A DNA stretch of 64,000 nt from Craspedostauros australis (GCA_026770025.1 JAMXDE010000006.1:3044001-3108000), one strand, 5' to 3'. Numbered from the stretch's first letter, positions 11,059-22,954 are shown. Made by a program: numbers and translations. The notes: generated from the letters alone by a model not told the origin.

Positions 11059-12237
11059 CTAATTGGAACTGTCCGGAACGATCTTGGGTGTGTCCGGATC
11101 CCTGCCATACTCGTTCCAGCTGCCATCGTAAAGCAGCGGTTTGTCGTACCCGCACTCCTCCATGGCGAGAGCGACGTGGCAGACGGAGACGCAGCTGCCG
11201 CAGGTGAGCAGCACCTTGGACTTATCATCTGGCTCTCCAATGCCGGCATCCTTCAGAATTGCACGCAGATCCTCGGCGGGCTTGAGCTTCAACGAGTTGT
11301 CGGACTCGGTTAGCGATGAGTACGGCACGTGCGTGGCGCCGGGCATGTGCCCCTTCGATGCGAACGACGATCCTCGTGTATCGATGATGTTCGTCTTTGG
11401 TTGCGCGGTATCTTCGTCGCCATTCTGCTCGATCATCTCGACCACCTGCATCATATCTACAAAGCGTTCCTTGGCATCGTTGGCAACAGGATACGCGGCT
11501 TCGTCCGCCTTGTGGAACAGGTCCTTGGCCCAGACGTCGTAGGATTCCATCGGCGTTGCGTCAACCTCCCCACCGAGCTCGATCCATTCATCCAAACTGC
11601 CTTGCATCAGACCAACCCGCTGGTTGGGCCCTCCGTACGTTCGGATCAAGTACCACGTTCTCGGTGTAAAATGACAGCCTTGCCGTCCGTAGACGATGAC
11701 TTGCTTGTCCTGCGTGACACCCATCGCATCCATAGTCGCGGCGAATAGCGAGGGTGGCGGGAATGTGGAGTACAGATCCTTAGGATTGAGATCGGGGTAG
11801 AGCGCCTTGGACGTGACGATGTCCTCCAGGTCGAGGAAGTGCGATCGCGGGATCCTGGGACCCTCGAGGTATTCCGCACGTCCCTTGCGACCGCCCTTGT
11901 GGAAGTAGGAAGCATCGATGAAGACGACATCATCTTTGTCGCTTCCTTGGAAGGCATCGATGCATTCCTCGACGGTCCACAGGTTCTTGTTCTTTCCTGC
12001 TGCTGCTGTTGCTTGTGAAGATGATGCTGCGAACAGTCTCATTCCCGATTCAGCTGCAGCGACGCCGCTCCTTCTCCATCCATTATGCATCGCAGCGGTG
12101 AACGATCTGGAGCAAAAGGCAGAAACCATGGTCATGCCCATGGTCATGCTCATGCTCGTGGATGTGACCGCGACGGCAACAGTAAAGGCGAAGAGGATGG
12201 TGATAACCCGGCTGCGTGGTCTAGCCGCCAAGATCAT
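11059..12237 (-). CDS. Thiosulfate / 3-mercaptopyruvate sulfurtransferase, likely organellar
   Basis: 392 residues with two rhodanese domains. The N-terminal, structural one includes VVFIDASYFHKGGRKGRAEY and QVIVYGRQGC; the second is catalytic. The active-site loop is CGSCVS with nucleophile Cys346. Family members more often read CGSGVT, so a second Cys is present here. The enzyme would move sulfur from thiosulfate or 3-mercaptopyruvate to cyanide or another thiol. Residues 1-80 form a hydrophobic signal-like stretch, then MVSAF|CSRSF and a Ser/Arg-rich region. This resembles a diatom bipartite plastid presequence, with Phe after a small residue, but mitochondrial targeting is not excluded. 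The gene converges on the RING/BRCT gene with about 200 bases between stops. Confidence 0.85.
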   Translation of the reverse strand: MILAARPRSRVITILFAFTVAVAVTSTSMSMTMGMTMVSAFCSRSFTAAMHNGWRRSGVAAAESGMRLFAASSSQATAAAGKNKNLWTVEECIDAFQGSDKDDVVFIDASYFHKGGRKGRAEYLEGPRIPRSHFLDLEDIVTSKALYPDLNPKDLYSTFPPPSLFAATMDAMGVTQDKQVIVYGRQGCHFTPRTWYLIRTYGGPNQRVGLMQGSLDEWIELGGEVDATPMESYDVWAKDLFHKADEAAYPVANDAKERFVDMMQVVEMIEQNGDEDTAQPKTNIIDTRGSSFASKGHMPGATHVPYSSLTESDNSLKLKPAEDLRAILKDAGIGEPDDKSKVLLTCGSCVSVCHVALAMEECGYDKPLLYDGSWNEYGRDPDTPKIVPDSSN

Positions 12238-12716
12238 CTCGTCAACAGATTGGCTCCTCTCTCGTGTGATTTGGAGATGTTATGACATCTTGCTTGCGTT
12301 GCATGTAGAGCAACATGCCGCGTCAATGTGTGTGTTCGTGTATGGATCTTTCTGTAACTCGGGGTACACAATGACGACAGCAACAACCAGCACCCTAAAA
12401 AACGTCACAAAGATCCGAACACATCGACAAACACTTCAATTCGCGCATTGCTGCCGTATCCTTGACCGCACCACGGCCAGACAAGCCAAAGAAACAAGAG
12501 AAGAGCGGAGACAGAGCGGATTGAACACATCCGTGACGATGCCCAAAACGCTTCTGTCGGCCACAATCCATCCACTTGCCCGTTCCCTCAATGAATGGAG
12601 GAGTATTGGTGGAAGTGGACTACATGTGGAGTCAAATGTTATCAACCATAGAGTTTAGAGTATGTCATTGCCGAATGATTGCGTGATCTATCTTTGAAGA
12701 TTTCGTCTGATTGCCT

Positions 12717-13517
12717 CTATGCTTCGAACTTCTCCCACTCAGAGTCATCACTTCCATTGCCGTCGCTGGTGTTGTCGTCATCCATCTTGGTGGCACGATC
12801 AACAATATCCTCATCATCTGCTGCTTCTTCTTCTTCGTTCACATCTTCCACTTCGACCTTGGTTGTGTCGGCGTGTGCCGCCAATTGTGGTTGTCCCTCT
12901 TGCTTCTCTCTTGCTGTTTTGGCTTCAGCGACAGCCAAACCATCACCTGTGACTCTGCTCGAAGTACTGCTGGAGGCACCATCGCGGACGTGGATGACAC
13001 GACGACCGCCATCTTCACCCGGATGCTTCTTTGGGAGCGTGATGGTCAACAGCCCATCCGACAGCTCGGCGTCCACCTTCTCCATGTCCAGTCGCGAATC
13101 ACGCAGGCGGAATCTCTTCTCAAAGGATGCAGAGTACACACGGTTGTCTCGCTTTCCTTTGATCTCCAGCACCATCGCATCCACATGGTCATCCGGCTTC
13201 AACGAGATGTCGATGTTGTTCAAATGGTATCCAGGAACATCAAGAGTGATGACGAAGTTGCAATGGCTGTCACTGTCATTGCCGCCATCAGTGATCTTGA
13301 TGGATGGGACGTCGATCTTGGATGTGGATGTGTTGTTGCTGTTGCTGGTGGTAGCCCCGGTGGCGGTGGTGGGTGTTTCCTTTGATGTTGGTGCTTGGCA
13401 TGGATGACGATGGCGGTGGCGCATGGATGGGGAGGGGCATGGTTGAGCTCCCATCATGCAAGGCGAGCGTTGACGGAGGAAGGGATGGGGTGGGTGTTGT
13501 TGCATCACGAAAATCAT
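12717..13517 (-). CDS. Small heat-shock (Hsp20 / alpha-crystallin) protein
   Basis: The alpha-crystallin domain starts near NFVITLDVPGYHLNNIDISL, has VLEIKGKRDNR and FEKRFRLRDSRLDMEKVDAELSDGLLTITLPKK, and matches the family's beta-sandwich pattern, including the final G-L-L-T-I-T-L strand. Such proteins are ATP-independent chaperones that hold unfolding clients. The C-terminus after the domain is long and acidic, without a clear IxI motif. The start is uncertain. I give the ATG at 13517 (266 codons); the frame stays open to an ATG at 13745 (342 codons), but that extension is Ser/Gln/Asn/Lys-rich and looks like leader. It lies 480 bases from the rhodanese start on the same strand; no shared function is implied. 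Confidence 0.75.
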   Translation of the reverse strand: MIFVMQQHPPHPFLRQRSPCMMGAQPCPSPSMRHRHRHPCQAPTSKETPTTATGATTSNSNNTSTSKIDVPSIKITDGGNDSDSHCNFVITLDVPGYHLNNIDISLKPDDHVDAMVLEIKGKRDNRVYSASFEKRFRLRDSRLDMEKVDAELSDGLLTITLPKKHPGEDGGRRVIHVRDGASSSTSSRVTGDGLAVAEAKTAREKQEGQPQLAAHADTTKVEVEDVNEEEEAADDEDIVDRATKMDDDNTSDGNGSDDSEWEKFEA

Positions 13518-14424
13518 GGTTGCTTCCTTTTTCTGTTTCTGTTTCTGCTTGCGTTTGCGATTTGTTGCTTGCTGCTTGTTGTTGTGGTTGGAATGTGATT
13601 GTGAATATTGTTTGAGTTTGGAATTGTGAGAGGAAGGAGGAGCTGGCGATTGCATCTGCACTTTTGCGTTGCTTTGTTGGTGTGTTGGTGTGTTGGGGCT
13701 GGTGTGTGTGTTCCAACAAACAACTCGCATCAGCCGCACAAACAACTCGAAAAGTGAGCGACAGAAATGTGTGAAACATGCGCCTCATCTTCTTTTCGCA
13801 TCGATGGTGATCCAAAGAAGAGAATGGAAGCGTTTCGATGATTGCAACCCTTGACCCAATCGACTACTACTGGTTGTATTCAGTGGACTGACTCAGTCCC
13901 AACACCTATTCCAAACGTGACTTGATTCGTGTTTTTTGAGGCGATTGGCCATTCCTTGGCTCCCCACATTTCTCACAAAAACCCAAACTCGGCACGTCAG
14001 AACAATCACACCTCGCGGGAAATGTAATAGGGAGAGTGGAAAGAATAAACGCAAGGTGGTGGCATCGAAGAAGCCACGAATACTGGCACGCACACTCTCA
14101 GATTACTAGTGCGAACGAGTAATGAGGCATCAATTGCGACGTGGCAGGTGTGATCACCACATTGAAGACGAATCCAACTTCGACAGCTCGGAGGATGAGA
14201 ACACACCAGAAAACCCCAACGCGGAGAAGACAAAGACGATACAAAGGCAAAGGCGGTGCTGGTTTCACGCATCATACTCGTGCATATGAATATCGTATCG
14301 CGATCGTCACACGATCAGGTTGCCAGCTACTTTCTTTCCATAAATCGCATATGATAATCAACTATCAACGATTGACCAACAAATCTATCTCACAACAATA
14401 TCAACTCTGACTTGATCGACGGCC
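13518..14424. other. Divergent promoter region between Hsp20 and BTB-like genes
   Basis: About 900 bases between two divergently transcribed genes. Both promoters should be here. The part nearest the Hsp20 gene (13518-13745) is open in its frame and could be coding if the upstream ATG is used. No clear heat-shock element array is visible. Confidence 0.45.
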
Positions 14425-15972
14425 ATGGTCTTCCGTCTTGTTCGGCGGCTGCCCATTGGTTTTGCGTCACGAGCATACATCCATCCATCAAGTGTCTCCA
14501 CCATTTCACGTTCACTTGGAGTGAGATACATGGGAGACGACACATTGATCTCGGGTGCCTTTGGCTACGGCATCGCGGTTCCCGTCAAACACATCAAGGA
14601 GGTGAGAGAACCTGGATCGTCCGACCAAGAAACAGAGTACTTGGACAACTTGAAACAAGTTGACGAGGCATGGTTGCTGGAGTCGTTCTCCGGCTACCAC
14701 TTTTACAACATCTACAACACCTTCGTGTTCCTCTCCAAGGACAAGATAATGAGAACACCATCCATGTATATGACCTATGAGGAGGCATCAGCAGAAGACT
14801 GTTATGAACGTTTCAGCGTCCGAGTTGACCAGAAGAATAACGACCCACATCATCAACCATACGATGAGTTGAACACAGAACTCATCGCTGTCGCACAAAA
14901 GCTGCTGCCCAAGACCGAAGGCAAGCTGTGGTATCCCCCTGGTATGTACAGTTTCCTCACCTTCATGGAAGACGATGCGTTCGATGAACTCCAACCAGTG
15001 AATCCTGTTTCCAAGAAGAGCAAAAGAATGACTCCCGTCTCTTCCGGAGCTGTGAAAGACAGTGACCCCGAGCCATTTCATCCTGACTGTCATCATCTCT
15101 TCGACATCAAATTGATGATTTTCGATGAGAAGGAGCACAGCCCTGATGGCGACGGTGATGGCAAGAGCGATGCAGAAGAGAGACCATTCCACATCATCGA
15201 GTCCAGCAGAGCTCTGCTGTCCCAACGTGCCCCAAACTTTGAGAAGTTCATTGCGAAGCATGGAACAACCAACACCATCGTTGGTGGCGGTGGTGGTAGC
15301 GACGGCAGTGGTGGGAATGAAAGTAGCCCTGCGAACATCACAGAGGTGACCATTCGATTGGACGAGCTGCGTGCAAGCGCGTTGAGAGATGTGCTGTGCT
15401 ACTACACCACCCGCAACTTCGTTGGTGGACTGCCAACACCCGAAGAAGGCCCCGATCGGTTCCGTGCTGTGCAACAAGTCCGAGAAGAACTCGGCATTCG
15501 CGAACGGCATTCTTGGTGCGATCTGGACGTCAACACTCACGAGGTTTTCCCGAAGCAACCATCTTCCGAGACTGTGACGCTCATCACTAGGTCGGGTAAA
15601 GTCTATGCTCCCAAGGCCATCCTCGGACTCGTGAACCCAGTCTTGTACGGTATAATGTATTCCAACAAGGATGAAGATGGCAACGGTGATGGGTCTCCGC
15701 AACGTATCAAGTGGCGTTACTACTCATCTGCGGAAGTGCGGTACGTATTGTTGGCATTGATTCTGGGCGACAAGAGAGGTGGAAAGATCGAGATTCCCTA
15801 TGTGCACGTCGAATGGATCGAGATGTTGATGGAAGACTTGGGTGAAAGCAAGAAATCGCTGGCATTGTGGTACGGGTCGCCGTATAGAGAAAAGGGTGAC
15901 ATGACCTACAGCTTCAGGGAGGAACCCTACAGAGAGGGTGGTTATTCCGACTACGTGGTGGAGTATGGTTGA
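14425..15972 (+). CDS. BTB/POZ-like protein with possible mitochondrial presequence
   Basis: 515 residues, no intron. The N-terminus is Arg/Ser-rich and lacks acids (MVFRLVRRLPIGFASRAY), which could be a mitochondrial presequence. Two segments look like BTB folds. Residues about 250-330 read FHIIESSRALLSQRAPNFEKF, a Gly-rich loop, then EVTIRLDELRASALRDVLCYYTT. About 390-450 read VTLITRSGKVYAPKAIL and later YYSSAEVRYVLLALILGD. BTB folds mediate protein pairing and often recruit cullin ligases, but the match is by pattern only. Residues 30-200 are unrecognised. The gene is bounded by the divergent Hsp20 gene and the convergent GTPase gene. Gene confidence is high; function is not established. 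Confidence 0.65.
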   Translation: MVFRLVRRLPIGFASRAYIHPSSVSTISRSLGVRYMGDDTLISGAFGYGIAVPVKHIKEVREPGSSDQETEYLDNLKQVDEAWLLESFSGYHFYNIYNTFVFLSKDKIMRTPSMYMTYEEASAEDCYERFSVRVDQKNNDPHHQPYDELNTELIAVAQKLLPKTEGKLWYPPGMYSFLTFMEDDAFDELQPVNPVSKKSKRMTPVSSGAVKDSDPEPFHPDCHHLFDIKLMIFDEKEHSPDGDGDGKSDAEERPFHIIESSRALLSQRAPNFEKFIAKHGTTNTIVGGGGGSDGSGGNESSPANITEVTIRLDELRASALRDVLCYYTTRNFVGGLPTPEEGPDRFRAVQQVREELGIRERHSWCDLDVNTHEVFPKQPSSETVTLITRSGKVYAPKAILGLVNPVLYGIMYSNKDEDGNGDGSPQRIKWRYYSSAEVRYVLLALILGDKRGGKIEIPYVHVEWIEMLMEDLGESKKSLALWYGSPYREKGDMTYSFREEPYREGGYSDYVVEYG

Positions 15973-16304
15973 TATTCAGTGAGACGAGTCAACAGAGACC
16001 CTGCTCGGTAACCACACCCACACCCATGCCAGTATCACCATCGATGCAATGATGTCCGAATAGATCGTATCGTTCGGCGCATGGCGCGCATCCTATCCAC
16101 AGCAAGTTCGTTTGAACAGGAGTATGGCACTCAAGTGCGAGTATGAGTACATGTTTAATCTACGCATCATAGTTACGGACGTCAACATACACTCGTACCC
16201 AACAGGAACATGCTTCGAGATGAACGAGAGAGCAGAATGAGGAAGTGTTTAAGGTTTGTTGAGACTGCAGTAGACTACGATGCATGTACTCCGCCCTGCC
16301 TCAC
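15973..16304. other. Convergent intergenic gap
   Basis: About 330 bases between the stops of the BTB-like gene and the GTPase gene. It must hold both 3' ends; nothing else is seen. Confidence 0.5.
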
Positions 16305-18430
16305 CTACCAACCATCGAACATCCCCTTTCCAACATCCTCTTCCTTGACTTGCTTCGAAGAGCTGCTTCCAGCATCATCATCGTTGCTGCTGTCTTTGGC
16401 AGGTGTCGCGACGGACGATGCGGAGGCTTTCTGAATCATGGGTGGCAGTTCCAAACCCCGTTCCTTCGCCGTCTCGACCGCCATGCGCGCCCGTTCCTTC
16501 TGCTCGTTCTCCATCTGCTCCATCTGCTGCTTGCGATACTCTGCCAGCGTGATGCCGTTGCCATCGCCGCGTCCGTCCATGGCGCCGACCGGAACGGCAA
16601 CCTGGCCATCGTCCTGTTCCGATTGCGGCGCCAGCTGGAGGCAGGTGGGTCCCATGCGTCCCGTGCGGAAGTCCTGCAGGATCTTGCGCGATGCGTCTTC
16701 GGGGTCGCCCTGACAAGTGTTGTCGGCGATCTTGAAGAGCATGTCCTCGCCGGACATGTACCTGAGGTTTCCAGTCCCGTAGTCCTCTATCTTCTCCAGA
16801 GGATCGAAGGAGTATCGTTCTTTAACTTTGTCGCGCCACGCGGGTGCTGTCTGACCTTGCTTGTCCATGATGTAAATCGTTTTGAGCCATTCGCAAAGGT
16901 ATGCTGCAACGGCCTGCATGTGTCGAAAGGGATGCATATATGCATACGGGCGAGTGTGGGTGACGGTGTGTGTTGGGGAGTGAAAGGAATTCGCGGGGTG
17001 GAGCGAGATGAGGGTTGATCAGAGTTAGTGCTGGCGACGGTGACAGTGATGGTGACAGCGATGGTGACAGCGATGGTGACATTGTTCATTCACCAGGGTG
17101 CTCGCGAATAGAAGTGACTCCAAACACTGTCTGAGTGCCCGACGGCAATCCACCGCGCCATTGGGACTCTTACCTGATTGTCGTAAGCGGCATTTCCGAT
17201 GCAATTGCATGCAGCCAACAGGACCGCATCCGATTGATCCACCATCTTGGCCGGGATGATCCCCGGACTGTCGAGAAGCTCGAACTCTTTCTTGAAGGAC
17301 GTCGCATCCGATTTGGTGGAGCCGGATGCCTTCGAGTACTCGCTGGAGCGCACGCGGATCCATTGCAGGGATCGCGTGACGCCGGGCGTGTTGGCCGTGC
17401 GGGCGCGCTTGCGACCCAGGATGCGGTTGATGAGGGCCGACTTGCCCACGTTGGGATAGCCGATGATGCCGACGCGCAAGGGACGCGCGTTGAGTCCACG
17501 TCGTGCCCTGCGCTCGTTGACATGGTGACCGGCCTTGAAGATGGCGCGGTGCAGGGCGTGGATGCCCTGGCCCTGCTTAGCATCGACGAAGAGAACCTGC
17601 TCGACGGGCGAGATCTCATTCTTGGCATTGCTGCCCGACTTGTTCTGGCTGACGAACTTGGTTCTGAAGTTTTTGGCCTGCTTGGCCTGGTTGGAGACCT
17701 GCGGGTTGATGGGCGTGTCGTCCCATCTGTGCGCCCCCAGGGTTTCGTAGGCACGCTTCCAGGCGATCTCTGCCGACTTGGGGATGGAGTCGACGTGCGT
17801 GAGGACCACGATACGGGGCAAGCCTGCGCACCATTCTCCCACTCTGGGATGCGTGGTGGCCTTGCAGGCACGGGCATCCCGCACCTCGAGAATGACATCT
17901 ACGGCGCGCAGAGTCTCCGAGAGCTGACGCTCAGCCTTGGCGATGTGGCCTGGGTACCATTGGACGGGCGGGCGACGGTAGCCTGACTGCAGCAGCTCCT
18001 CATCGACTATATCTCGCGGATAGGACCTGTCTGAGATGGAGGAGAAGAGCCGCATGCTGCTGCTGCGATGCGACCGTGCACCGAAGCTGAGAAGCGATTT
18101 GGAGGGAGAGACAGTGGGTGGTGACTGGGGTGCCGCTCGTGGCATCGAGAGATGGAGTGCTCCGAATGCGTCTCCCGTCGTTGCTATCGTTGCGGCCATC
18201 GTGGCTGTCTGTGTGATCGTCCTCGTGCCGGTTGATGCGGAAGCAGGTGAGAGGAAGGCGGCCATGGTCCTGTGTCTAGCTGCGAATCCAGCAGAGACGC
18301 CTGCCGCAGAGGCTCTGACGGAGCTGAGTCCCCACATGAAGAATGAGCCGATGAACACCCACGGCAGCAGGTGCTGGATTACGGACGCTGTGGTATGGCC
18401 AGCCGACCCGTGTGATATGGAGCGACGCAT
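16305..18430 (-). CDS. Circularly permuted ribosome-assembly GTPase (YlqF/RbgA type), organellar
   Basis: Two exons on the minus strand, 18430-17174 and 16913-16305, join in phase 0 to give 621 residues. The G motifs appear in permuted order: G4-like THVDS, then G5-like VDAKQG, then the P-loop GYPNVGKSALINR, then NTPGVT and DSPGI. An early WYPGHIAKAERQL is the YlqF family signature. In bacteria this GTPase drives late maturation of the large ribosomal subunit, so an organellar ribosome role is likely. The N-terminus has a hydrophobic segment followed by SAAGVSAGFAARHR, which looks like a plastid-type presequence. The C-terminal extension is rich in Glu, Gln, Lys and Ser. The exon 2 frame only makes sense after splicing. 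Confidence 0.85.
16914..17173 (-). other. Intron of the YlqF-type GTPase gene
   Basis: 260 bases. On the minus strand the donor is GTAAGAGT at 17173 and the acceptor is ATGCAG ending at 16914. It contains an imperfect tandem array of about 12 bases (GTCACCATCGCT on the minus strand) near 17040-17085. Removing it keeps the frame open (phase 0). Confidence 0.7.
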
Positions 18431-20007
18431 GTATTGTATACTATACTATACTATGCTATACTATTATAGTATTGTACTGGCTGGATTGCGCCGCAGAGTA
18501 GTGACACGAGGAGGTACAGAGTTTCTGTGGTTGCTGCGTTTCCGTAGATCGTACTATGCGGCTCTGTGGCTGTCGATCACGGCACTTTGCTCTGTTGTCG
18601 ATGTTGATGAGTTATGGCTGATGGGTGATTGATCGCAAGGGTTGATTGAGGTTGATGTGGATGGATGGATAGTCGCACGAGCACGAGTACAAGTATGGTA
18701 CAAGTAGAGTGTGCGCAGTGAGAACCTTTGGGAAGAAGGAGTTGATGTGTGGAATGATGTTGAAGAAGGAATGTCCACCATCAACTCGCGAATCAAACCC
18801 CAAACAACAACAACAACAACAACAACAACAGGGGTGGAGCAGAAAAGAGTCAGAAGGAAGCGAATGGATGCGGCGAAGACCGTTGCCCATCGCCTGATTT
18901 TGTGTTGTGTTGGTCTTGTTGATGGCTTTTCTCTGTTCCTTCGCACGATCATCCACGTTTCGTCGAATTCCGTGGTTGGCCAAGGCGACATGAGCGTACG
19001 CAGTACAGACGAAGTATGGTTTGATTCCATCGATTACTTTGGACTACGATTCACACGACCAATCGAACACAAGAGATGCAACCATTTTGTCTCTTGGATG
19101 GACAAGTGTTGACACTTCGCAGACAGACGCTGGTTCAATCCACAAGGGCGAAAGCCAAAACCGGTCGCTGCGAACGGCGACATGTCCATTCCAATCACAT
19201 GAAACACAAAAGGAAGCTTCAGGAACTGCGTGACACCCAATCCTGTTGGGCTTCGCAACATCACGATGAGGGGTTCGCGTGGAATCGCGGACGATGGGGC
19301 GGGAATGTGATCGCTTCGAAAGCTGCTTGGACCCAGAACAGGTCTCAAGCGAAAATGAAGCAAGAGGAATGGGGAACAGCACGCAACCAAGATAGCACAG
19401 AGAGAGGAGGCGGCTGAAGGAAGAACAGGAGAGAGCACGTTGGCAGCCGCAGCGACGCTTCCCAACGAAAGAAACGAGACGAACGCAAACTCCCATCAGC
19501 CTCTCTCGCAAACCATTCCCAACAGGGACAACAGCCATCTTCTTCATTCGACCATCTCACAACATCATTCTGCCGTATCTCAGCTGCATCCACACCTCGG
19601 TCTGAGTCCCTCATCGATAGAAGCAGCGGAGTGGCAGAAACAGCGACGACAACCACAACAACAATCAAAGATACCGATCTCTGTTGAAGCCGGCTCGGGT
19701 TGCTGCTTCACATACCATACCATACGCACGCCCACGCCCTTGTGTCTAAGTAGATTGACGCTTGCATACTCGCACTTTCACACAATACGAGTTCCACTCA
19801 ATAAAATACAGACCTCAAACACAACGAGGACCAGCGGCATAGTCCCAAATCGCGTTCCTCGTTACCGTCACAAGGCAAAGAAGCACAAGCTTACTGGTAC
19901 ACAAGCGAACACCTGCCCACATCACAGCCCGTCGAAAAAACTGCGGAGAAACAGGAGCGTGCAACAAGACAGTAGATCGTATCCACATAGAACACCAGAG
20001 AGACACA
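18431..20007. other. Intergenic region with a CAA microsatellite
   Basis: About 1.6 kb between divergent units. Open frames on both strands are Ser/Thr/Gln-rich and overlapping; none looks like a protein domain. A (CAA)n tract lies at about 18803-18831. TA-rich CTATACTATA repeats lie at 18430-18470, just upstream of the GTPase start. Confidence 0.45.
18803..18831. repeat. (CAA)n microsatellite
   Basis: About nine CAA units in a row. Simple-sequence repeat outside any supported gene. Confidence 0.8.
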
Positions 20008-20364
20008 ATGATCGTGGTTGGATTGGTCGTCGCGGTGGTCGTGGGCTACCGAAGGCGGAGGATGCGGCGTGCCGCCAATGGCGAGGAGCCATGCAGATCC
20101 ACGAACGGCTACGTCGCCATGAAGATGGACTGCGACGAGTACATTCCAGCGCAGACGCAGGTCCAGCGGGTCGAGATATATGCGGAGGACTGCGTCACAC
20201 CGTCATCCTCGGCCATACTGTCGTCCTCCAGTCTCGACACGATTGACGACGACGAGGACGATACGCCGGCAAAGAATATTGCGGCCGACCTTCCGGATGA
20301 ACCATCATTCGCGGATGATTCAATAACGACCACATCGGAGGATCTTGTCTTAGGTTGCGATTGA
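20008..20364 (+). CDS. Small single-pass membrane protein, unrecognised
   Basis: 118 residues. An N-terminal hydrophobic helix (MIVVGLVVAVVVGY) is followed at once by a strong positive cluster (RRRRMRR), the layout of a type III / signal-anchor protein with a cytosolic tail. The tail is acidic (DTIDDDEDD) and ends in Ser/Thr/Asp-rich sequence with no known domain. The ATG follows CACA. A frame one base off stays open much further upstream, but its composition is poor. The gene is supported only by the sensible topology and a cleaner composition than the overlapping frames. Confidence 0.4.
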   Translation: MIVVGLVVAVVVGYRRRRMRRAANGEEPCRSTNGYVAMKMDCDEYIPAQTQVQRVEIYAEDCVTPSSSAILSSSSLDTIDDDEDDTPAKNIAADLPDEPSFADDSITTTSEDLVLGCD

Positions 20365-22954
20365 CAAACCTTCGGCTTGCCGCACCAAGATCACTCGCAC
20401 GAACTCATGTTCATGTTCATGGAACGGAGATCGAGGAGGCTGCGGCTGCGACTTTCTTCTCGTGTTGCCGCATCCCCAGCGATTATGGACACTCCATCAA
20501 CTCGCTCGTCCTCTCTCTCTCTCGGACCTGTTCCGATAATGTAATTTAATGTCCTTTCTGGCCACCAAGAAGACACGGAAGATTGTGGTGGGGCACCGTC
20601 GTCCTGATGTTTTCGGTGGACCTTTTATGCTCGTTGTTGACTTCTTGAGCAACGGATCCGCTGAGCTTGTGGTAGAAGCAAGCAAACATTGGGCATGGTG
20701 CTCTTGGGGGGCGATTTCATCGTCGCCGCTGCGTTGACGACTACAGACAAGAGTACCAATAGATCGAAAGTAGCAGCCGCACACAACCCAGAACATGGAC
20801 CGCCAGCAGCCTCCAAAGCCAAATGAGGCTCTGTTCTTTGTCCATCCGCTACTGGCGCGCAATCCTAAGACGCATTCCCGACAAATGCACCACCAAACAC
20901 CTGCGCCTCTCCGCATCATGATAGTTGTGGTTCGTGTTGTCACATGTTGGCGCATCGTCTCATTGGACACTTCCACAAAGATATCGGGTGCTCCACCAAT
21001 CCCACTTCTCGAAAGTGAAGTAAGACTACTCTATGGGCAGTATACAAGCGCTCCACTTCACTCTCTTCGCCAGTTTTCCACTTGTTTGCTTGCTTACTTA
21101 CTTGTTTGCTTACGCAGTCGTACAAGCATGGAGCTATCCCACCACAAGAACACAATACTCCGAGATCAAGAGTGCCATGCCAGACGTGATACACTGAAAG
21201 AAGAGCGGTGCCAATTCATGCTTCCGCGATGTTGCAGTTCGAAGGCATGTGTATGTACTCATTCAAGCCACGTGCCACGGGAGGTACGACTATTTGGTTG
21301 ATCAAGACATTCATTTGTGAGTGTTCTGCGCGGCGTGCCTTCACAAATGTGGGCTTGTAGATGATCGTTTGTGACATTTAGATGTCCCATTAAGGATATA
21401 CATATCAATGAACGGCATACAAATCTCCGCGCACCCGCGTGTCATTTGTCGCGCCTGGCGATGAAGGAACCATGCAAATGCACACAAAATGAAAGACAGC
21501 TCAACGCAACCCAATGCGACACGAGATCAACCAGAAGCCATGAAAGGTCTTCGGTCTTGCATGTATGGTACATCCATGTTTGCAAGCATCGCGGCACGAT
21601 TTCCGGAGCTCTTGCCTGCACGCAATCGATCCCGGATGCACCGCTCATGCAAGAGTGTTCGCGCAAGCGATTGCGGTGGAATGTAGCCCACAATGATCAA
21701 GGATCCACGACCATTGACGTCTCTCTGGAGAAGTGAATGGTGGGGCAGCCTGCGTACTCGTACTTCAAGAGAGAGAGAGAGAGAGAGAGTACTCGGCTGC
21801 GTGATGAATCAAAAGGCCCATGATGAGGTTGTTTTCGCGTTGAGCGGAGAATCATCGAGGGTCAACCAAACATTGCATTGTATTATATCTCCGAAGGCAA
21901 CAACGGCGCCGCTCATCGACACCATCGCCGAGCCAGCGATGGCAACGGCGACGTGAAGTGAAGCGGCAAGCGTACTGGATCTTGTGGCAAGACTGCATTG
22001 AATGACAATGCTTCTCATGAAACCCATCTTGACGAAGATTGGTCATTTGAGATCGAATGTCGAAGGTGTCATGGAACCAAGACGACCCTCGCGAAGAACC
22101 TCTTAATTCGACAAATCATCCTTCGGACTTTTCTGTTGCGACTACAAACCGTTGATACTGGCTCGTACCGCGCTCGTACTCTGTTTTGTGAGCATGCATG
22201 TCGGCAGGAGTGCAGCGGACTTCGCCACTGCTGTTACTCAGCGCGCTGATGTTGTGGATTGGAAGCCACGCATGCAGCCTACTACAACTGCCACTCCCGT
22301 GTTATCCCACCATGTTCAACTCCAGTCAACTATGCGATACTACACGCTTTGGCGAACGCACTTCGTACTTGGAGCTGGATCGATTAGGAATACGAGTATA
22401 TCTAGCGTTAAATTGGCGCCGTTTGGAAGTGTCGCGCGCGTACGACACACTCCTCTGCTCGACTTGGCTCCAGTCATGATGACTGCCAGTTGCCGCCCTT
22501 CGAGCATTGCCAATAGCTCTGGCTGCTGCTTGGCAATCTTCGATTTCAAGGGAGAGGCGTACTCGTCGGTAGCTCCAGCTCCAGCGCCATGCAGAGCGAG
22601 CTGCAGACAAGTCCATGTCACCTTGCTTCGGTGCGCCTCTGCTTGGATTCTTATGGGTATTGCTATTCAATACCATGTGATCATGTATTGCCTAGCCTCG
22701 CGGCGGTTGCTGGCATCTTGTGGTTACCTTGGCGAGTTCTCTTCTGCGCCCGAAGTGAGAACTACTACGTCCAGTGGACGATCGGTCCTTCCATTCTCGT
22801 CGCAGTGCCACTCAGGTATGGGCATAGCGTTCCCATCGCAACTCCTGAAGATCAGAGGGAGAGAGGAGTTTGTGCGATGTTTCGTCCTGATCGGCATCTC
22901 TTGCCATTCTGGAGTCGGCGTTGTCTTCGTCGTGTCCCGTGCTTCATTCTTCAT
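20365..22954. other. Gene-poor stretch
   Basis: About 2.6 kb. Many short frames occur on both strands, Cys/Ser/His-rich and overlapping; none has a recognisable pattern. A (GA)n tract sits near 21769-21788. The longest frame (22152-23048, plus) runs antisense over the first CaaX gene and is not believed. Confidence 0.45.
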
